This document shows, piece after piece, positions 1-7,604 of a stretch of DNA of 36,938 nt. This DNA comes from Akkermansiaceae bacterium (GTDB lineage: Bacteria; Verrucomicrobiota; Verrucomicrobiia; Verrucomicrobiales; Akkermansiaceae), in the NCBI GenBank assembly GCA_022424905.1, contig JAKMGP010000082.1:1-36938 (forward strand), given 5' to 3'. How positions within the stretch are numbered: the stretch's first letter is position 1; each line of letters opens with the position of its first letter. Both the position numbers and the translations under genes were made by a program. A model generated the notes under the pieces. The model was not told the DNA's origin. It saw only the letters and a program-made list of their open reading frames with translations, and ran no database searches.

Positions 1-13
1 CTCGCGCACGAAG

Positions 14-96
14 TACCTCCGGCCGGGATCGAACCGGCACGACCTAGGGTCAATGGATTTTAAATCCACAGCGTCTACCAATTCCGCCACGGAGGC
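14..96 (-). tRNA. tRNA-Leu (anticodon UAA)
   Basis: The reverse complement folds as a long-variable-arm tRNA. The 7-bp acceptor stem GCCTCCG/CGGAGGT has the G1-U72 pair typical of bacterial leucine tRNAs. The D arm contains GGTAGACGC, the anticodon arm is a 5-bp stem around the loop TTTAAAA (anticodon TAA), then there is an extra arm and the T arm GGTTCGATCC. The discriminator is A. The 3' CCA is not encoded, since the next bases on this strand are CTT, so it must be added after transcription. It decodes UUA/UUG leucine codons. Confidence 0.96.
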
Positions 97-108
97 CTTT
101 CGTTTCAA

Positions 109-187
109 AAGCGGGCGCAGTCTTCGGTAGCGGATCAATCTTGGCAAGTCTGGAACTACTTAAAGGCGATTTTGAACCCGCCCGCTT
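109..187. repeat. 8-bp inverted repeat spanning the tRNA/DUF58 gap
   Basis: AAGCGGGC at 109-116 and GCCCGCTT at 180-187 are exact reverse complements about 63 nt apart. They lie between the divergent tRNA-Leu and the DUF58 gene. The interior shows no ORF or recognisable RNA family. The stem could be the base of a structured leader, or chance in a short GC-rich stretch. I see nothing else in the 97-238 gap. Confidence 0.3.
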
Positions 188-238
188 GATCATTTTCTCA
201 CCCAAGCCTTAGCAAAGGCCGATACCAGTCGAGATGAC

Positions 239-1477
239 ATGGAAGCTGGACCCCATCAACAAATTGTTCAGACTCCTCCTGTGACAGTCACTCCGCGCGG
301 CATTCTCTTTTTTCTTGTTGCGCTCACCCTCATAATAATGGGGGTTTTCCGAATCGATGGCGACTTAATCGCACTCGGCACCGCCGGACTCCTACTAGGA
401 CTTATGGTAATAGTATGCGGAAAATGGAACCTCCGCGGCATCCACCTTAAACTCTCTGCCCCCTCCCGCGTCTTTGCTGACACCCCTTTCGACCTGCGGC
501 TCACCCAGCTGAACAAGCGGAATCTTTTCGATGCTTGCAGCACTGACCTTGAGCTTAACTTGTCCCATGTTTCCAAAATTGAAACGCATGCGACATGGAC
601 TGCTGCCCGCTCCTCTTCGACAAGTAAACTCCGGGGAAGTATTGCCAAAAGGGGGGCTATTTCGGATCACCCCTGCATTTTAAGTTCAGCCTTCCCGTTG
701 GGGATATTTCGTTTCTCGAAAAAAATCACTCTTGAACATGAGATTTTGGTCTTCCCTAAGCCTCTTGTCCCAGAGGAATTCTTTGCGAACGGTGAATTCG
801 ATGACGCGTGGGATGGAGGAGGCTTCCAATCCGGCGATACTCCTGGAGAACCCCGAGGACTACGCCCTTACCAACCAGGTGACAGAGCCAAGCAAATTCA
901 TTGGCCAGCCACCATAAGGTCTCAGGCAAGAGGTCGAAGCCCCAGGGTCCGGGAATACGACCCACCAGGCTTACGCCCCCACCATGCAGTTGTCATTTTC
1001 CATAGCTTTGGAACCGATCATACCCTCATTCGTACCGACCTGTTTGAGCGTTCACTCTCACTAGCCTGTGGAACCCTGAGACACCTCAGAGGAATCGGAG
1101 TGCCCGCAAATCTTCGAGCCGATTTCCTAGCCTGGAAGAGTCAAAAGACTTTCCACGCCGAGGCTTGGAGCGACACTCTGACTCTCCTTGCGCAGGCTAA
1201 GCGGTCTAACCACACTGAAGCGCATGACGTCCTCACCGAAATCGAAGCAACTCCCGCCGAAGATGCTATCATCATTATTTCTGATATGCCTCTGACATCT
1301 TGGAAACACATCTTACCGACACGGCGTGTTTTAATCATCGACATCCAACAACATCGTTTTGAACAGCGTGACCTGAACTTCAAATCTCGCAAGCCGAGGC
1401 GCTTGAAAGATTTGGTCAAAGAAGATTCAAGGGTTACTCACCCACAGCAACCTGACGAGCTAAATCCTCAGCGGTGA
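239..1477 (+). CDS. DUF58 domain-containing membrane protein
   Basis: A 412-residue protein with two hydrophobic segments near the N terminus (about residues 21-38 and 43-61), followed by a soluble region. It carries the DUF58 signature: a GEPRGLRPY stretch continuing into YQPGDRAKQIHW at about 203-222. The C-terminal part resembles the von Willebrand A-like fold usual in this family, with a late segment of form AIIIISDMP. DUF58 proteins normally sit beside MoxR-type AAA ATPases and transglutaminase-like proteins in envelope or stress modules. No such partner is visible here, although sequence upstream of the tRNA is not in the window. The biochemical role is unknown. The last 44 bases overlap the end of the convergent TlpA-like gene. 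Confidence 0.9.
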   Translation: MEAGPHQQIVQTPPVTVTPRGILFFLVALTLIIMGVFRIDGDLIALGTAGLLLGLMVIVCGKWNLRGIHLKLSAPSRVFADTPFDLRLTQLNKRNLFDACSTDLELNLSHVSKIETHATWTAARSSSTSKLRGSIAKRGAISDHPCILSSAFPLGIFRFSKKITLEHEILVFPKPLVPEEFFANGEFDDAWDGGGFQSGDTPGEPRGLRPYQPGDRAKQIHWPATIRSQARGRSPRVREYDPPGLRPHHAVVIFHSFGTDHTLIRTDLFERSLSLACGTLRHLRGIGVPANLRADFLAWKSQKTFHAEAWSDTLTLLAQAKRSNHTEAHDVLTEIEATPAEDAIIIISDMPLTSWKHILPTRRVLIIDIQQHRFEQRDLNFKSRKPRRLKDLVKEDSRVTHPQQPDELNPQR

Positions 1478-2513
1478 TTTTCACGAAAGCCCCCGGCTCA
1501 CCCGAATAGCGAATCTTGTGCTCCCCATCGAGAACGTAAACAAAGGGCCATTGTTCAATACGGTAAATCTTATTAATCGATTGCGTGGAATCCGAAAAGT
1601 TCGTCCAGTTTACTGTTCCCTCCGCAATATGCCTGCGCAAAGTCCGCGGATCGTCCATATTGATACCCAAAATTTGGATATTTTTGTCTCCGAACTCCTC
1701 TTGATATTTTTTCATAAGAGCAAGACTTTCGTCATGCGCCGGCATGAGAGCATGCCAAAAAAAGAGGATGGTCACCTTCCCGCGGTAGTCACTCAGCGAA
1801 GACTTATTGAGAGTCACTTCCACACCCGAAAAATCGGGAGCTTCGGCACCAAGATTGAGTCGGCTCATACGAAAGAGTTCATCCCTCAGAATTGCCTGAG
1901 TAGTGGTCTTTCCCACGGTTAGATCAGGCGCCATGATCGCCTTGCGGAGTTTATCCTGCCGAATCGCCATGCCGCGCTTCCCACCACCAATACGACGGTG
2001 CAAAATAGCCTGCGCCAGAGCAGAAGCCCCGCGAACCACCTCGGAAGGGTTGGCTTTCTCAACGGTCTCGAGCAATGCCATGGATCGTGGATCCTGAACG
2101 TGCGTCAATGCAATACAGTAAGAACCAAGCTTAGGACTTAGAAGATGATTGCTTCGAACAGCTTCCCTAATGATACCTGCCGGGCGACTTGGTTCTCCGC
2201 GTCGCGCGGGTTTTCTCACTTGCTTAACCGCATAAGTCGACGCATTCACCAGCAACCAAGCTGCTGGTTCAAGAGTCCAAGTTTTATCAAGGTCATTCCG
2301 GATTTCCTCCCAGATTTTTCGACCAACCTCCATTTCATCTGGGCGACGTCGCCACGCTGCGTTTTGGGCATCATTAGTGGTAGCGGTGCGAACATCGCTA
2401 GTCCACTGTTGGTAAGATTGGTCGAAAGCGCGCGAAATGAAACGCGCTCTCTCAGGTGAGCCAGCAAAAGCCAATCCCTTCGTCACGGCCAAAATAAATA
2501 GAATCGCTTTCAT
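1434..2513 (-). CDS. TlpA-like thioredoxin-fold protein lacking the CXXC cysteines
   Basis: 359 residues with a signal peptide (about 1-17) and a helical N-terminal region that has no family I recognise. A TlpA/AhpC-TSA-type thioredoxin domain follows from about 220 (LGAEAPDFSG, then DYRGKVTILFFW). Where the family has W-C-x-x-C, this protein reads L-M-P-A-H (residues 256-260), so the two redox cysteines align with Met257 and His260. The cis-proline loop (QWPFVYVLDG, about 321-330) is kept. The only cysteine in the protein is Cys133, outside the fold. It therefore probably cannot do thiol-disulfide exchange and may instead bind a partner or ligand outside the cytoplasm. It is the last gene of a minus-strand run after the SET protein (50-bp gap). 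Confidence 0.85.
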   Translation of the reverse strand: MKAILFILAVTKGLAFAGSPERARFISRAFDQSYQQWTSDVRTATTNDAQNAAWRRRPDEMEVGRKIWEEIRNDLDKTWTLEPAAWLLVNASTYAVKQVRKPARRGEPSRPAGIIREAVRSNHLLSPKLGSYCIALTHVQDPRSMALLETVEKANPSEVVRGASALAQAILHRRIGGGKRGMAIRQDKLRKAIMAPDLTVGKTTTQAILRDELFRMSRLNLGAEAPDFSGVEVTLNKSSLSDYRGKVTILFFWHALMPAHDESLALMKKYQEEFGDKNIQILGINMDDPRTLRRHIAEGTVNWTNFSDSTQSINKIYRIEQWPFVYVLDGEHKIRYSGEPGAFVKITAEDLARQVAVGE

Positions 2514-2563
2514 GGTCTTCCTAGAGATTGCACGCTTTCGAAGGATTTGCCAAATTGGAAAAA

Positions 2564-3145
2564 TTAAGAAACATTTAAGGTCGCCTTCTGTTTCGCAGCG
2601 AGGCGTTCGGCCAAATCATCGTGGTAGTCACGGCCCACAATGTATCCAATACAATCCGACGAGCCACAACGGCACGGGTGGTCCTCATAGCAGTCGACGT
2701 CGAACCCGTAGTCAAAAGTAATCTCCTCATCCACTCCGATATCCCTCAGAGCCTGAATAAAAATCCGTTTTCCATCCTGAATCGCTTCACTATTTGGATT
2801 ACAAGAATGATTGATCAAGCGGGCTGGATTCCATTCAACGTTGCCATCGAGATCCCACTTTTTAGTAAGATTGAAAATATAAACCGCCGCCGCACCACTT
2901 TTCTCGTGCTCTTCAAATTGCTTCAAAGCTCGCTTTTCGCTTTCCTCTTTGCTCACACGATTGCCGACATACTCAATAAAATATTGCTCCTTCTCGATTG
3001 GCTCGATGCAATAAACTCCTCGGCCGTGAATCACGGATCCGCGGACTTCCACAAAGTCGCTTTCACCCCGTCTGCGAAGCTTCTCAATACGACGTTCCTG
3101 CTTATCTTCGGAATACCTGCGATCCTTTTTTTTATTTTTTCCCAT
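2564..3145 (-). CDS. SET-domain protein lysine methyltransferase
   Basis: 193 residues. A very basic, Lys/Arg-rich N terminus (1-27) leads into a SET domain with the expected motifs in order. These are G-R-G at 41-43, the pseudoknot motif NHSCNPN at 112-118 and EEITFDYG at 140-147. A post-SET C-x-C-x4-C (Cys158, Cys160, Cys165) with Cys115 can build the zinc site that completes the lysine channel. All elements needed for S-adenosylmethionine-dependent lysine methylation are present. The substrate cannot be read from sequence. Bacterial SET proteins are known, for example in Chlamydiae, a related phylum. No signal peptide, so it is cytoplasmic. It lies 21 bp after the gene upstream and probably shares its transcript. 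Confidence 0.93.
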   Translation of the reverse strand: MGKNKKKDRRYSEDKQERRIEKLRRRGESDFVEVRGSVIHGRGVYCIEPIEKEQYFIEYVGNRVSKEESEKRALKQFEEHEKSGAAAVYIFNLTKKWDLDGNVEWNPARLINHSCNPNSEAIQDGKRIFIQALRDIGVDEEITFDYGFDVDCYEDHPCRCGSSDCIGYIVGRDYHDDLAERLAAKQKATLNVS

Positions 3146-3166
3146 TACAAATCTAAAACAAAGTTA

Positions 3167-3838
3167 CTAAAGCTCCTCAACCTTGACCTCGGGGAACTGA
3201 AATTCTTTATCCTCCTTCGGAAGAAACTTAAAGATCTTCCTTAGCTGCAGCGCGTTCATACCGTTACCATTCACAAAGGTCCAACTCTCTTGCTCCTTTG
3301 GAGAAATCGCGATTTCATATTCCCACTTTCGAAAGCGGCGAAGCTTCGCAGGCTTCTTCGATTGGTCGAGGTACTGAAAATCTTTGACTGTCGGAACGAA
3401 AACCATCCATTTGCGATAGCGGGCAACTTTCTTGGGCATTCCATCTTCCCCCATCACTTTCTCTCCATCTACCAAGAAATCTTCGAAACCATAGTCTACC
3501 TCGAACGCGATATCAGCCCTACGAGTGATAGCGGCTTGAAAAGTGACTCCGTTCTGTCCCATTTCCTTCATCTGCTTTAAATATTGAGCCTTTAACCTTT
3601 TCGGCCCACCAAAGGGACGCGCAATCACGTTCAAATATTCAGGATTCATTGAGTCCAAAGCGGCCTGAAAATCTCCGCGGATTGTCTTATTAACTACTTC
3701 CTGAACTGCCGCTTGCGCACGCTCTTTCACTTCCATCGGAACGATGTTTCGCTTGGGAACTGTTGAGAGCGGCACGTCGTTTCTCTGACAAAACGCATTC
3801 ATGGTTAGGATGAACAAAATTAGGAGTGGACTTTTCAC
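3167..3838 (-). CDS. exported protein of unknown function
   Basis: I chose the GTG at 3838 (223 residues) because it directly precedes a good signal peptide: K at position 2, then SPLLILFILTMNAFC. An ATG at 3913 has AAGGAAG ten bases upstream and would add 25 residues. The open frame reaches 4000 but would then run into parB. The mature part is rich in Lys and aromatic residues, with an early helical segment (AAVQEVVNKTIRGDFQAALD) followed by beta-like stretches, a layout that could be NTF2-like. I recognise no family. It is the first gene of the run with the SET and TlpA-like genes and is divergent from parB, where parA would often be found. Confidence 0.72.
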   Translation of the reverse strand: MKSPLLILFILTMNAFCQRNDVPLSTVPKRNIVPMEVKERAQAAVQEVVNKTIRGDFQAALDSMNPEYLNVIARPFGGPKRLKAQYLKQMKEMGQNGVTFQAAITRRADIAFEVDYGFEDFLVDGEKVMGEDGMPKKVARYRKWMVFVPTVKDFQYLDQSKKPAKLRRFRKWEYEIAISPKEQESWTFVNGNGMNALQLRKIFKFLPKEDKEFQFPEVKVEEL

Positions 3839-3963
3839 CCCTCTGGGATGCCCTGAGATTCGTGTCAGGTCAAGGCTGTGGAGCAAGTCCAGCATTTCGG
3901 ATAAATTAAGCATCGATTCCATTCTTCCTTTTCTGGAAAACCTTGGATATCTCATAACGCGAC

Positions 3964-4848
3964 ATGGCGAAGAAGGCATTAGGAAAAGGACTCGGGGCAC
4001 TAATTAGGGGCGCCTCTTCTGACACTGTTCCCAATGCCAAAGTCGAGTTGAGGCCGGGCGAAAGCGTAAGCCAAGTGCCAATCGCCGATCTGGTTCCATC
4101 CCCCCTCCAGCCGAGGAAACACTTCGCCGAAGGATCACTCGATGAGCTTAGGCAATCTATTGAGCAGCTTGGCATCATCCAACCCCTAATCATCCGCAAG
4201 GTTGATGGCCAGATGGAACTCATCGCCGGTGAGAGACGTTGGCGTGCCTCAAAAATGGTTGGCCTTGAGACCGTCCCCGTTATCGAAAGACCATCGAGCG
4301 ATCGCGAAGTCCTCGAGATGGCTCTCATCGAGAACCTGCAACGTCAGGACCTTAATGCCATTGAGGAAGCAGAGGGCTATGTCCGCCTCTCCAAAGATTT
4401 TGGCCTCAAGCAAGACATCATCGCGAAGCGCGTCGGCAAATCAAGAGCCAGCGTGGCTAACTCAATGCGCCTCCTCGATCTTCAGCCCCCCATCCAGCGA
4501 CATCTTGCTGATGGCCACCTTACTGTCGGTCACGCCAAGGCCATCCTTGGAATCAAAGATCCCAACGAGCAAATTTTGGTTTCCGATCAGATACTCCGAC
4601 AAAACATGACGGTGCGTTCGGCTGAGAAGTTCGTTCAAGATTATCACAAAACTGGACGTAAAAAATCTTCAAGTAAGTCCAAGGTCGTAGATCCCCATAT
4701 CACCGCGATTCAAAATCGCCTTCGCGATCACTTCGCCACCCAAACTGTGATTCATCACACCGATAAGAAGGGACGAATTGAGATCGAATACTACGGCAAC
4801 GATGATCTCGGGAGAATCTTGAACCTTCTCGGTCTCGACCTAGACTGA
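3964..4848 (+). CDS. parB: chromosome partitioning protein ParB
   Basis: 294 residues. The start MAKKALGKGLGALI is the usual ParB N-terminal segment that contacts and stimulates ParA. The CTP-binding/clamp region includes LQPRKHF (48-54) and the GERRWRAS box (89-96). A helix-turn-helix for parS follows (VGKSRASVANSMRLLDL, about 157-173), then HLTVGHAKAIL. The C-terminal dimerisation part is short. ParB binds parS near the origin, spreads as a CTP-dependent clamp and guides segregation with ParA. No parA is adjacent in this window. The glutaminyl cyclase gene starts 4 bp downstream, so the two are probably co-transcribed. Confidence 0.96.
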   Translation: MAKKALGKGLGALIRGASSDTVPNAKVELRPGESVSQVPIADLVPSPLQPRKHFAEGSLDELRQSIEQLGIIQPLIIRKVDGQMELIAGERRWRASKMVGLETVPVIERPSSDREVLEMALIENLQRQDLNAIEEAEGYVRLSKDFGLKQDIIAKRVGKSRASVANSMRLLDLQPPIQRHLADGHLTVGHAKAILGIKDPNEQILVSDQILRQNMTVRSAEKFVQDYHKTGRKKSSSKSKVVDPHITAIQNRLRDHFATQTVIHHTDKKGRIEIEYYGNDDLGRILNLLGLDLD

Positions 4849-4852
4849 TCTT

Positions 4853-5809
4853 GTGATTAAAACCACTTTCGCCAGCGGCATTGCCCTTATCTTCTTAATC
4901 GCCTGTAGCGGGGAAAAAAAAGAGCCCAAACCTATCTCCGGAGCTTCGATTACAGGCACTATTTCAGCGGAGACCATCGACAAATTCTCCGGTGAAAATG
5001 CTTTAACACACGTCGAAGCTCTTACTGCATTTGGCCCACGGCCCATTGGATCTCAAGCCTACCAATTGAGCTTGCAATACCTCGAAACTAAGCTTTCGCA
5101 ATTAGGTTGGAAGACTCAGCGCCAGAGCTTCACTGGGATCACCCCTATCGGCCCGCAAGAATTCACCAATCTTCTCGCCCGCTATTCGCCCGGATCAGAG
5201 CCCGATTGGAACTCCTCAACACCCTTCCTCCTGTGCTCCCATCTCGACACCAAGCTTTACGCTGAATTTGAATTTCTCGGTGTCAACGACAGCGGATCTT
5301 CCACCGGAGTACTCGTCGAAATCGCCCGCGTTCTTTCCGAGAAAAACGAAGGAGCCCAAAATATCGAACTCGTTTTCTTTGACGGCGAAGAAGCCATCCT
5401 CAAAAGCATCAATCGTAAGGATGGACTTTATGGAAGTCGCTACTACGCCTCTCAACTAGACAAGCGCTCAGTCAAACCCCAGATTGGTATCGTTCTCGAC
5501 ATCGTCGGTGACCCAAAGATCCCCCTCCTGATCGGCGGAGACACCCACCAAAAACTTAAAAGTCATACCCAGTCCGCAGCATTCAAACTTAGCCTGCAAA
5601 ACTGGGTCAAACCACACCCCATGACCATCATCGATGATCACGTCCCTCTCATGAACCGCGCCAACCTTCCTGTCCTCCACCTCATTGGCAACTTCAGCGA
5701 AGCAACCTACTGGCACCAAAAAGGCGACACCTTGGACAAAATTACCTTCGGCGCCCTTGAAAACACCGGAAAACTCACCCTCCAAGTGCTCCACCAGCTT
5801 ACCAAGTAA
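4853..5809 (+). CDS. glutaminyl-peptide cyclotransferase (M28 family, animal type), lipoprotein
   Basis: 318 residues from a GTG start 4 bp after parB. The N terminus is a lipoprotein signal with lipobox LIAC (Cys18). The rest is an M28 peptidase fold with the marks of animal-type glutaminyl cyclase rather than an aminopeptidase. These are SHLDTK (129-134), VNDSGSS with zinc ligand Asp146, FFDGEEA with Glu179/Glu180, DGLYGSRYYA (190-199), a DDHVPL loop (261-266) and YWHQKGD with His288. The DGLYGSR and DDH-PVLHLI segments match what I know of human QPCT. It would convert N-terminal Gln to pyroglutamate on exported proteins or peptides, anchored in a membrane. An M28 aminopeptidase is the alternative, but a single-zinc pattern (Asp, Glu, His) fits cyclase better. 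Confidence 0.85.
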   Translation: MIKTTFASGIALIFLIACSGEKKEPKPISGASITGTISAETIDKFSGENALTHVEALTAFGPRPIGSQAYQLSLQYLETKLSQLGWKTQRQSFTGITPIGPQEFTNLLARYSPGSEPDWNSSTPFLLCSHLDTKLYAEFEFLGVNDSGSSTGVLVEIARVLSEKNEGAQNIELVFFDGEEAILKSINRKDGLYGSRYYASQLDKRSVKPQIGIVLDIVGDPKIPLLIGGDTHQKLKSHTQSAAFKLSLQNWVKPHPMTIIDDHVPLMNRANLPVLHLIGNFSEATYWHQKGDTLDKITFGALENTGKLTLQVLHQLTK

Positions 5810-5938
5810 AAAACAACCAAGATGGTGCCGAGAGCAAACTCCACTTCGCCCCTAATCCCATGCAGCAATCTCCCAGGGCACAGAAAAGGATTTCAAAACC
5901 GGTTGCACACGCAGAAAACACTGTTTAACCTTAATCGG

Positions 5939-6409
5939 ATGAGAGTTTTGTTCGTCCTTCCTTTCCTTGCACTCTTTGTGGCGAGCTGCAGTAGCTCGCA
6001 AACGCCGGACTCTCGTATCGCGAAAAATCCTAAAATTTTTCACGCCCTAGAACTAGAGCAACAAGCTCTCGTCGAAGTTGGTAAAATCAAAAACGGGATG
6101 ACTCCCGCTGCGGTCTTTCTTGCTTGGGGAAGTCCCGATCGTAAGGCTGAGGGCGAGAAAGATGGGAACCGCTACGAGCAATGGATCTACAACAGCCTCT
6201 CACCTGTTGTCTTACAATCGGCCTGGGGCGGACGAGGTTGGGGTCCTGGTTGGGGCATTCGTCGGAGTGGAATCGCTGGTCCCGGTTGGGGCCCTTGGGG
6301 ATGGAATGGTGGAATGGGAACAAATGTCGCCTACATTCCTAGTGCTTCTTCCTGGGTGAAATTCATCAACGGAAAAGTCGAGAGCTGGCAGCGAGGACGG
6401 CCGGAATAA
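5939..6409 (+). CDS. Gly/Trp-rich lipoprotein with a SmpA/BamE-like segment
   Basis: I start it at the ATG at 5939, which begins a clean lipoprotein signal (MRVLFVLPFLALFVASC, Cys at 17). An open frame extends upstream to 5822 but without signal-peptide character. The mature protein of about 140 residues has a short helical part and then VGKIKNGMTPAAVFLAWGSP. This resembles the GMT-x-x-V-x-x-x-x-G-x-P motif of small outer-membrane lipoproteins of the SmpA/BamE-like fold. A strongly Gly/Trp-rich stretch (about residues 98-130, repeated WGPGWG/WGPWGW) follows, then a FINGKVESW strand. The function is unknown. The Gly/Trp block may insert into the fold as a loop. It ends 9 bp from convergent rsgA. 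Confidence 0.78.
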   Translation: MRVLFVLPFLALFVASCSSSQTPDSRIAKNPKIFHALELEQQALVEVGKIKNGMTPAAVFLAWGSPDRKAEGEKDGNRYEQWIYNSLSPVVLQSAWGGRGWGPGWGIRRSGIAGPGWGPWGWNGGMGTNVAYIPSASSWVKFINGKVESWQRGRPE

Positions 6410-6418
6410 GCGCAACTC

Positions 6419-7525
6419 TCAAAGCTCTCCACGCTCTTCTTTCTCGAGCTCAATCCGATCATCGCGGTTCCGCGCTTTTACGCGATTATTCCTCTTACTC
6501 CAGCGCTCCACAATCATTTGCCGCTTCTTGCGACGAAAGTTAAGTTCCTCGATTTCTTCGTCGAGGCGCAGAAACCCCTGATAGCGGGCCAAATCCAAAT
6601 CACCCGCTTTCACCGCGCTTTCAATCGCGCATCCTTTATCGCCCTGATGCTTACAGTCGCGGAACTTACACTGATTCGTCAGCTCCTCCACATCCGCAAA
6701 ACTATCACGTAGGGTATCTTCATCTGTCCACATCTGGACTTCCCGTATCCCTGGGTTGTCCACCAGCATTCCCCCTGCTTCGAGGACCACCAATTCTCGT
6801 GCCACAGTTGTATGCCGCCCCTTACCCGTAACTTCGTTGACCTCGCCGGTCCACAACCATTCCTCGCCGAGCAATTGATTCACTAGCGTTGATTTTCCCA
6901 CTCCGCTAGAACCCACCAAAGTGAGCGTAATCCCAGTTTGGAGGTAAGATTTCAGAACCTCCAAACCCTCATGACGTGTCGCACTGGTCACATAAACTTC
7001 CGAATCAGGAGCTAATTCCTGAATCTCTTGGCTGGCTTTTTCATTCACCTCCGCCTCGAAAAGATCAGATTTATTCACTAATACCACGCAACGCGCGCCG
7101 CTCTTTTGAATAATCGTAAAGTAGCGCTCCATGCGCCGGAGGTTGAAATCAGACCCCGCATCAGTCACCACAACTACGATATCGACATTTGCCGCCATCA
7201 CCTGCTCTTCGCTACTCTTACCGGGAGCTTTCCTTGAAAAACAGGTCTTCCGGGGAAAGCGAGCCCGAATAATATGCTCATCGTTTTCACCCGCGCCCAA
7301 CTCAATGGCTACCCAGTCACCCACCGCAGGAAGTTCGGCGTCGCAGGAGGCATCGTGCCAAACCTTACCACCAACCACGCAATCAACTTCCTCAGCATCA
7401 TCAAGCAGGGCTGAAAAATTAATCTTTGTCTCCCGAATCAAACGTCCAGGCACCCAGTCATCCTTTGAAGCCTCATTAAAGGCCTTTTCAAAGTCATCAT
7501 TCCATCCGAGATCGCGCAGCGTCAT
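6419..7525 (-). CDS. rsgA: ribosome small subunit-dependent GTPase RsgA
   Basis: 368 residues with the circularly permuted GTPase order diagnostic of RsgA/YjeQ: G4 NKSD (151-154), then G1 GSSGVGKST (205-213), then G3 DNPG (256-259, usually DTPG). The N-terminal OB fold is present (VGDWVAIEL). The C-terminal zinc knuckle has Cys286, Cys291, His293 and Cys299. RsgA checks and releases assembly factors during late 30S maturation. The C-terminal tail is basic. It stands alone, convergent with the lipoprotein gene and divergent from the rhomboid gene. Confidence 0.96.
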   Translation of the reverse strand: MTLRDLGWNDDFEKAFNEASKDDWVPGRLIRETKINFSALLDDAEEVDCVVGGKVWHDASCDAELPAVGDWVAIELGAGENDEHIIRARFPRKTCFSRKAPGKSSEEQVMAANVDIVVVVTDAGSDFNLRRMERYFTIIQKSGARCVVLVNKSDLFEAEVNEKASQEIQELAPDSEVYVTSATRHEGLEVLKSYLQTGITLTLVGSSGVGKSTLVNQLLGEEWLWTGEVNEVTGKGRHTTVARELVVLEAGGMLVDNPGIREVQMWTDEDTLRDSFADVEELTNQCKFRDCKHQGDKGCAIESAVKAGDLDLARYQGFLRLDEEIEELNFRRKKRQMIVERWSKRNNRVKARNRDDRIELEKEERGEL

Positions 7526-7604
7526 CGCGTATTAGTTCAAACCGGAATCGTCTCGAGAAAAAGTTTCATTTTCCAGTCCTGCAAATCGCTGCTATTGCTC
7601 TGGT

